Source of the DNA: Cenococcum geophilum 1.58
Taxonomy: Eukaryota > Ascomycota > Dothideomycetes > Gloniales > Gloniaceae
Direction: 5' to 3'
Length of the DNA: 64,000 bases
Assembly (NCBI GenBank): GCA_001692895.1
Contig: KV748202.1
Location: 682,001 to 746,000, forward strand
In this document: positions 57,759 to 64,000 of the stretch, in pieces
Numbering within the stretch: the stretch's first letter is position 1
Layout of the letters: every line of letters begins with the position of its first letter
Notes under the pieces: model-generated
Database searches by the model: none
Told to the model about the DNA's origin: nothing
What the model saw: only the letters and a program-made list of their open reading frames with translations
Made by a program: the position numbers and the translations under genes

Positions 57759-57935
57759 TACCCCGCTATTTACCATCATATGTCTCATCGAATGTCTAAT
57801 TACCTGTTTCCACTACCGAATGACGACTACGTCGTCATTCTATTTATCACCTATCTGGTGTATATATAGAGGCCTTAGAGCCACACTCAATAGACACACA
57901 AGTCCTCATTTTCAGACCTTATTTTCAGGTCAACA
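57759..57935 (+). repeat. LTR-like segment between the TPR relics, split by the Copia element
   Basis: It contains a promoter-like GTGTATATATAGAGGCC and ends TCAGGTCAACA. Together with 52666-52735 on the other side of the Copia element (beginning TGTTCAATATTG) it would form a 247-bp TG..CA unit with TGTT/AACA ends, in the size range of a solo LTR. The 5-bp flanks (AAAGA and AATAT) do not match, so this stays tentative. Confidence 0.35.
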
Positions 57936-57940
57936 AATAT

Positions 57941-58840
57941 AGTGCTTAGGCCGGAGCATCCTTCCACGCTGACTAGCATAGCCAACCTAGCGTTGACGTG
58001 TTGGAATCAAGGGCGGTGGGAGAAGGCGGAAGCAGTGCTTTTATCAGTATTCAACATCAATATAAGACCGTATTGAAGTTGATATCGAAGACGATTTTGT
58101 TATTGAATAGATTATTGAATATTGAATCTGGATTGCGTATACATAAAGTCTTGACATGGTAATCAAGCTCCGTGCGGCTCCAGGCTTTAGTAGAGCTCTA
58201 AAATACAACAGCTCTTACCTTCGCTCTCACCTCCGCTCTCACCGCTATCGTCAACTTCGCGATCTTTGGCTTAGCGTATTTGGTGGTGGCTTATTAGGCT
58301 CTCCTTCGGCTACTGCGTTTACCGCCACAAGCCTCCCCTCGGCTATAATATTACTAAGCAGCCACCCTTTTAAGCACGTAGTATCCAATATTCTGTAAAA
58401 TTAAGTTTAATATTTATATATTTTAACTTTATATATATTTACCTAATAAATTTAAAATGCATATGTATTACTTAAAGGCTAAAGTCATTTACCAAGGCAT
58501 TTACATCTTATTTTTACCACCTTAACTCTGAAATCGTCAATATTCAATAACTTTCGGTATTGAACATATTGTATTGAGATTGAATATTGAATGTAAATAT
58601 TCAATATTTAGTAAATGTTAAACAATATCGAATATGGATAAAAGCACTGGGCGGAAGAGCTAAACGTGCAAGTGATAGAGACGAGGAAGAGGGTGCTTGG
58701 GTTAGAGCATCCCTCTATGCCAACTAGTATGGCTAACCTGGCACGCACGTGGAAGTCTTAGAGCTAGAGCGAAGAGGTTATCTTATTGATAGAAAAGTGC
58801 TTCTAGCTACAGAGCATCTTGCTTTCCGGTCTAACGTTAA
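57941..58840 (+). pseudogene. TPR-repeat relic interrupted by a short hAT element
   Basis: The plus strand reads VLRPEHPSTLTSIANLALT, CWNQGRWEKAE up to 58032. It resumes after the transposon and one target copy as ELNVQVIETRKRVLGLEHPS, MPTSMANLARTWKS, then *S*SEEVILLIEKC. This is the TPR consensus EHPSTLTSMANLA..GRWEEAEELEVQVMETRK found in fungal NACHT/NB-ARC-type proteins. No NB domain is in the window. TAG stops and loss of upstream parts show it is dead. Confidence 0.72.
58033..58649. mobile_element. 617-bp non-autonomous hAT derivative
   Basis: Ends CAGTGCTTTTAT and ATAAAAGCACTG match the 2858-bp hAT at 48941-51798. A perfect 8-bp target duplication GGCGGAAG flanks it (58025-58032, 58650-58657). 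The left ~345 bp and right ~265 bp are homologous to the two ends of the large element, and the transposase in between is deleted. It carries fewer RIP-type changes than the large copy. The frame at 58156-58398 is part of the non-coding end. Confidence 0.95.
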
Positions 58841-59127
58841 GCTTACTAGCCTGTGCCCCATTTTACGGGTAGACTAGTTTATCTAGAAATATAACCCTTC
58901 TACGCGCCTGGCGCTAAAGCTACCTATACTCTATAGCCCCTACCTCTAACCCGTTTAACCTAGGCCCTATTTCTCTTATTCTTTACCCTCCTATCTCCTT
59001 AACCCTATATTACTCTCTAGATCTTCCCCCTATTATTACCTTAAGTTCTCTTCTAGCTCTTTAGAATATAGCGCGCTTAATTATTAAATCGCAGCTTATT
59101 ATCTAGTGTTACTAACAATAAGTATAT
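58841..59127. other. AT-rich degraded sequence
   Basis: No feature recognised. Pyrimidine-rich, with CTATTTCTCTTATT-like stretches before the relic that begins near 59128. Confidence 0.4.
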
Positions 59128-59800
59128 AGATATGGATAGCGATAGTAATACCTATAGGATAGAACCGACCGTCTTCAATAGTAATACTAATTGTAACGCT
59201 AATAGTAATATCTATAGCGACGCCAATAGCACTACTAAATCGGAAAATGCTTATAAAGCGTCTATTTAAGTATAATTTTATAAAGATTAAGACTATTTAC
59301 TAGATTACTACCTTAAATGGTTAGAAGAGTTTAAGAAACCTAATTTTACGGCGTAAAACTACGCTAATAATAGTATAAATCTCCTTAACCGTATTAAAGA
59401 ATACTAGTATTAGTAAGCAATAACCTATTTAGTGGCTTTCTCTTAGGCCTAACTTAATAGAGAGTTAACCATTTCTATATACTATATCTATATAGAGAAA
59501 GACCTCAAGAAAACGTACTAAGTCCTCTTATATTAGCTTATTTATAAATTATTTAACTAGTTCCTAAATTAGAAATAAGGAAAAGGGGGTAGAAAACGGC
59601 GCGGGATAAAGCTTTCTAGTTCGCTTAGTGTATACTAGAAGTACTATTACCTTATATATAAGAGAGTGACTAGTAGAAAAATTACTAATAAACTAACCTA
59701 CTAAATATATAAGGTAATTATAGTTCTAGTTAACTCTTTAACTTAGTAAGGTAAGGCGGAGCTAAGATATCTTTCTTAGATACTTTAGAAACTAGTAAAA
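59128..59800 (+). pseudogene. Possible DUF3435-like (tyrosine-recombinase-related) relic
   Basis: One plus-strand frame stays recognisable through many TAG/TAA stops: MDSDSNTYRIEPTVFNSNTN, then YLLDYYLKWLEEFKKPNFTA, SINLLNRIKEY*Y, GKGGRKRRGIKLSSSLSVY*, KYYYLIYKRVTSRKITNKL. The order (LLDRIKEHW, a KGGRKRRGIKSSSSL linker, YW..RLVYERVTGRKI) resembles fungal DUF3435 proteins, the family that includes Starship captains but also many unattached relics. The catalytic R and Y region is not visible, so the identification rests on the N-terminal half only and on my recall of the family. Confidence 0.35.
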
Positions 59801-60186
59801 AAAATATAGCCTAAATAATAAAAAGTAATTAATATTAATATCTAGATATACTATAATAAACTCGTTAATGTATTCTTCTTTAGTATAAATAGTACTAAAT
59901 GCCCTACTAATAACTATAATAGTTAAATATATCTCCTTTATAAGTTTTTTATTATAGATAAACTCCTTAAGTACTCTTAACTCCTCTTCCGTTAATTTAT
60001 AGATTAAAAAGAACTTTAGACTAGTTTCTAGTTCTAATTATATCTTATATATATTCTATAAGTTTCTCGCTTTCTAAACTTTATAATTTTTCTACATTTA
60101 TAGTACCTCTTTAGTATATAACTTAGACCTTATTTAATCTCTTTATAGATTACTCTAACTTAGTACTATACTGTTTAAGTCGCCTA

Positions 60187-61813
60187 TAGTGTGTCTAAGA
60201 GTTAGTGTTGCTAGCAGTTAGCGAGCTTATAGAGTTATAACAGTTAGTTAGCTATAAAACTGCAGCTAGCTAACAGCCCGCTGCCTTAGTAGTAAAATTT
60301 AGTAGTAAGCTATAGCTTTTAGTAGAAGTTAGGGATATTTAAATCTTTATCTAAAATCCGGTTAGTTAATTATATACTAAATAATAAGAAACCTCTGGGA
60401 ATCTCTTGCTTAGCTATAGTATTCTTGCTTATATAAGTATTTATCTATTAAGAAATATTTAGTATATATATCATTACTAAAATTAATTAAATTAGGTATT
60501 AACTACTCTTAACTATATTATAACTATATATAATTAAAGCTCTATATTTCTAATATAGTATCTTTACTATATTATATCTAGTTAAAATATAAGTAGTAAT
60601 ACTTATTAATTTTAATAGGGGTGTGTACTAAGATATTTCCTACTATATAAATACTTATATAGGCGAGAATAAATAAAGTATTTCCTTTAATATATCTATT
60701 ACGTACTATAATATAATGCTTTTATATAAAATATTACTATTTTATATTACGAGGGCGCGAAGAGGCTTTAGGGAAGATTCGAAGGAACAATATAAATTCT
60801 ATCTAAATCTAAGGGTATATAGCTCTTGCAGAGTATAAGACGTTGCGTAAAGAAGAGAAAGGAATAACGAGAGAATCCTATAATTAAATAATCAGGGGTC
60901 CTTGGTGATCGATGCGTGCGCACGTGCGCACGCGGTCTTCGACGGACTTCGGTAGAATTCGACTGATCTGACAGAATTTGGCAGAAGTCGTTCGAGCTGG
61001 CAGAATTCGGCAGAATTTGGTTAAAGCGTTGAAATTCATCTGTCGAGTGTTTTACCGAGACATTCCTACTGTAACTGGGCCGGTCCCGTTACATATATTT
61101 TATACATTAGCTAAGTAGTGGAGTTTCTTCGTCTACTTCTTTTTTATTAAATTTATAATCTATATATTACCTAACTTCTTTAATACCGCATAGGGTTTAT
61201 AAATTAACTACTTCCTCCCCTTTTCTAATTAATAATAATACTAGATTAGATAATTAAGATAATTCTATATTATAAGAGCCTCTAGCTAATTAGAACTATA
61301 GCTATATATTTTCTATTAATAGGATAATCTAGCAGTTTAATTAACTATGTTAACTCTAGTAGAGCTTAAACTATACCCTAGTTAATAAGCTTAAATATTA
61401 ATTTTACTAGCTATAAGCTAGCTTAGTAAGACATATTAAAAAGAGCCTTATATTTAATTAAATTTAATATAAAAATAGAGCCTCCGGAGCCTTTACTACT
61501 AACTATTTTACTTACCTTTTTAAGCCTCTATAGGTATATAGGACGAATTTAGCTATATTTAAATACTATATTAGATAAATTAGGGCTAAATTCTAATTAG
61601 GTAATATTAATATTTATTATAGGGAGGTGCTACTAAAAAACCGCAATAAAATACTATAAAGTTTATACTAATTTCCTAATTGGGACAGCTAGCTAACAGC
61701 TTAATAGTTAGCGTACGTTATCCAATAATTAGCGGACAGTGAGCGATCTAATTGACACAGTCAGTCAGCTATTTTTCTCGAGCTCGCAGCTAAGCTGACT
61801 GTTGGACACACTG
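60187..61813. mobile_element. 1627-bp hAT-type element (third hAT family member in window)
   Basis: The left end TAGTGTGTCTAAGAGTTAG and the right end, read backward, CAGTGTGTCCAACAGTCAG are inverted repeats (first base C to T on the left). An exact 8-bp target duplication GTCGCCTA is present at 60179-60186 and 61814-61821. Subterminal AGCTAGC/GTTAGC words recur at both ends. The interior is AT-rich and RIP-like, except about 60890-61090, which keeps CG-rich text (GCGTGCGCACGTGCGCACGC) and GGCAGAATTTGG words also found near 12210. That part could be a nested solo LTR ending CCGGTCCCGTTACA. No transposase could be recognised. Confidence 0.8.
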
Positions 61814-61893
61814 GTCGCCTATTATATCTTACGCCTTCGCGTATTATAAATTTTAACTTAACTAGTAATTTAATTAATCTTTAGATTATATTT

Positions 61894-62034
61894 TTCCTAA
61901 TTGGGACAGCTAGCTGACAGCGTGACAGTCAGCGTACGTTATCCAACAGTTAGCGGACAGCGAGCGATCCAATTGACGCAGTCAGTCAGCTATTTTGCTC
62001 AAGCTCGCAGCTAGGCTGACCGTCGGACACACTG
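61894..62034. repeat. Second copy of the hAT right end (141 bp), less mutated
   Basis: Bases 61673-61813 and 61894-62034 are 141-bp direct repeats. The second copy keeps CAGCGTGACAGTCAGC where the first has CAGCTTAATAGTTAGC, so it is the less RIP-mutated one. It ends in CACACTG like the complete element. The rest of its parent element is not visible. Confidence 0.8.
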
Positions 62035-62498
62035 AGGGCGACGTCGGCTTTAACTTACTAACGGACGATAGGGACGTTATATCGACAATAAGGCGCATTT
62101 AATGTAGGAATAGACTATCTTACGGTTTACACGTAAGTTTGGGTGTAAAAATTGGGGATCTGCATGCCAAGGATTCCAATTCATTTCGTAACGGACTAGT
62201 GCGAGAGCTCTAGATTAATCTAATTTCTAAATTAGGAGCTTAGAGCTCCTTTTTAATCTAACGCTAAGAACCTCATTTTAACTGCTATATACGGGCTAGC
62301 TTACAAATGTGACGCGGTTGCGGATCTGTAGGGTCTTCAGATCAGAAAGTCGTCAGTTCTATCGAACGATCGCATCAGATTCAGATACGAGCCCCAGATC
62401 GGTTATATTCTGGAGCCTCTAGATTGGTTCTAGCGTTGAAACCGAACGGCCCCTAAATACGTAATATAGTAGAAATACTAAACTAGTCTACTATATAT
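62035..62498. other. Intergenic, mixed composition
   Basis: No gene recognised. TCTAGATTAATCTAATTTCT and neighbouring AGCTC/TAATCTAACGC words form short imperfect repeats at about 62209-62268. Confidence 0.4.
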
Positions 62499-62625
62499 TT
62501 GCTACCTCGTTTCGAGGCCTCCCTTTCTACCACCTCCGATACCGCCGACAACTCCGACGACTCCATCACCACTCCGTCACCGCCCCGTCACCACCCCATC
62601 ACCTCGTCCCTTATACGCCTCTGCC

Positions 62626-62804
62626 TCTCTGCCTCTCTGCCTCTCTACTCTCTGCCTTTCTGCTTCTCTGCCTCTCTACCTCTACCTCTACCTCTACCTC
62701 TACCTCTACCTCTACCTCTACCTCTACCTCTACCTTCTACCTCTACCTCTACCTCTACCTCTACCTCTACCTCTACCTCTACCTCTACCTCTACCTCTAC
62801 CTTT
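62626..62804 (+). repeat. CTCTAC hexanucleotide microsatellite
   Basis: Starts as CTCTCTGC repeats (62626-62673) and continues as about 20 copies of CTCTAC with one interruption (TACCTTCTAC near 62732). An open frame over it (62499-62837) encodes only L-P and S-T alternation and is not a credible gene. Confidence 0.93.
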
Positions 62805-62837
62805 ATCTCTGCCTTCTTTTTATATATCGATTTATAA

Positions 62838-63637
62838 CGCGATTCTATCTATTACTATATTAGCCATAGACTCCTAAAAAATAGGTAAGTAGGGAGAGAG
62901 GAAAACGGAAGGGAAAAAGAAAGAGGGAGAGGAGAGAGACACAGGGAGAAAAAAGGGAGGAAGAAAAAGAGAAAGAAAAAAAGAAAGACAAAGAGGAAGG
63001 TATAAAAGCACGAAGGTAAAGGATATATACATAGCGTTTACCACAACAAGAGAAAAGTTACTAATTTTTGTAGGAAAAAAAAGTAAATCTTTATATAAAC
63101 TAAAAAGGAACTATTAAAGCTAATAATATATAATTAACCATAAAGGGCTAATCTAGCCCTCTTAATTTGGGCTTTGATAGCTCTTTTTAAACAAAGAGGG
63201 CTGTAAGAGCTTTATTTGCAGGCTACTGTAGCCGATCCTGTACCCGTAGGGATACTTTCCTATCTTCTTTGCCACAATCTGCCCTCCATTAATAGCGTAC
63301 CAGGAACTAAGCACGATCTTTAGCTGTCTACACCATCCAATTAACCTTTTATCTGCTGACCAACTTTGAGCCTCAGCTACTCAATACTTCAATCCAACAG
63401 CCTAACATCGGTTGAGCTCAACTACATCTCCGTCTGTACTAAAATTCATCAATAACTCGTCAAGATATTACAAATTTAAATTTAATCTAAAAATATCCAG
63501 TAAACGGCTTAGGAAACCACTTACAGCCACGATCAACTTACACATACGGTACAGTAGACCTAATTAATACGCCGAGAAGATAGAGATTATTAACTAAAAC
63601 ATTATAGTCCCCAAATCACTGAACTTGAAAACCAATA
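62838..63637. other. Purine-rich tract, then AT-rich intergenic sequence
   Basis: Bases 62880-63000 are almost pure A/G (GGGAGAGAGG, GAAAAAGAAAGAGGG). After that the composition is AT-rich and becomes more normal from about 63220. No gene recognised. Confidence 0.5.
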
Positions 63638-63919
63638 ATGTGTGAAGGATGGCGAGCTTTAGTAGGCGAGCGATGTTCTCACACTATAGGGGCAAGCAAT
63701 TTAGAAGCACATGTATTAATTGCACAAGTGTATTGCGCTTTGAAGCACAGCAGAGGAAAGCCTTGTTCCGACACGGGACCCAAGCCTACAGTCGAAGAGA
63801 TCTTGGCAGATGACAACCACCCGAAGTGGGATATTCTCCCGGATCAACGATGTCCGATTTGCCAGAATATTGATTATGAGGAAGCTGCCGTGAGAGTCCA
63901 ACGTGGCCCTGAATCGTGA
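63638..63919 (+). CDS. Possible small hypothetical protein at the window edge
   Basis: A 93-codon frame in sequence of normal composition, starting MCEGWRALVGERCSHTIGAS and ending with PTVEEILADD, WDILPDQRCPICQNIDYEEA. Two CxxC-like cysteine groups are limited to one CPIC, so no zinc-finger call is made. I do not recognise it. It could be an exon of a larger gene whose other exons are upstream or past the window end, or a chance frame. Confidence 0.35.
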   Translation: MCEGWRALVGERCSHTIGASNLEAHVLIAQVYCALKHSRGKPCSDTGPKPTVEEILADDNHPKWDILPDQRCPICQNIDYEEAAVRVQRGPES

Positions 63920-64000
63920 TTAGCCACGGCTGCTCTCAATGACAACATTTGCAATTGGCCTTTTGCTGTATCGGAGGTTCCATACCACGCCCATGATTCT

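Noticed and set aside
59128..59800. Complete Starship element
   Set aside because: Only a partial, degenerate captain-like frame is visible; no element ends, cargo order or intact recombinase can be shown in this window.
62499..62837. 112-codon frame over CTCTAC repeats
   Set aside because: It translates to simple Leu-Pro and Ser-Thr runs from a microsatellite.

Overview
The window comes from the nuclear genome of a filamentous ascomycete (Pezizomycotina) with a two-speed layout. The evidence is short introns of about 48-180 bp with GT..AG ends, a HET-domain gene, a Zn2Cys6 regulator, a HeLo-like/pseudokinase gene, and AT-rich blocks full of retrotransposons decayed in the manner of repeat-induced point mutation (RIP). 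In those blocks CpA and TpG are scarce, TpA is very common, and the old reading frames are broken mostly by TAG/TAA stops where CAG, CAA or TGG once stood. Single N bases at 31120, 43690 and 44228 show that this is a draft assembly.

Layout. (1) 1-22.8 kb is a nested graveyard of retroelements. A minus-strand Gypsy (1-1379 plus 9934-12257) is split by a full-length plus-strand Gypsy chromovirus (1380-9933, 427-bp LTRs, target duplication CTACT), which in turn carries a younger 660-bp inverted-repeat element (5307-5966). A third, truncated Gypsy (12.25-15.17 kb) follows. Then comes a full-length Copia (15210-21126, target duplication AGAAC) and hAT-like termini. (2) 22.8-48 kb is a gene island of normal base composition. 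It holds a frameshifted HET gene, a decayed secreted/transmembrane glycoprotein gene, and a tight housekeeping block: ROT1, 5-formyltetrahydrofolate cyclo-ligase, SmE and the importin MTR10/TNPO3. After a small MITE and a long intergenic stretch come a large Zn2Cys6 regulator and a head-to-head pair made of a C2H2 protein with a 32-residue ankyrin-like repeat array and a HeLo-like/pseudokinase protein. (3) 48.2-62 kb is AT-rich again. A coiled-coil gene is split by a 2.86-kb hAT transposon. An ankyrin/TPR pseudogene has been hit by a Copia element (52736-57753) and by a short hAT derivative (58033-58649). A possible DUF3435 relic and a third hAT element (60187-61813) follow. (4) 62-64 kb has a hexanucleotide microsatellite and a possible small gene at the right edge.

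How the parts relate. The housekeeping block is arranged in divergent/convergent pairs: ROT1<->MTHFS and SME1<->MTR10 share 5' regions of 386 and 431 bp. The gene pair at 42.8-47.7 kb shares a 388-bp 5' region and looks like part of the fungal self/non-self or cell-death repertoire. Its repeats are nearly identical except at about four residues just after a Gly-Asn, the pattern seen in fungal NLR-type receptors under concerted evolution and diversifying selection. A degraded copy of the same repeat joined to TPRs lies at 52.5 kb, so the family was once more widespread here. Repeat number, variable sites and HeLo-like function are inferences; the intron models and the element ends with their target duplications were read directly from the sequence.
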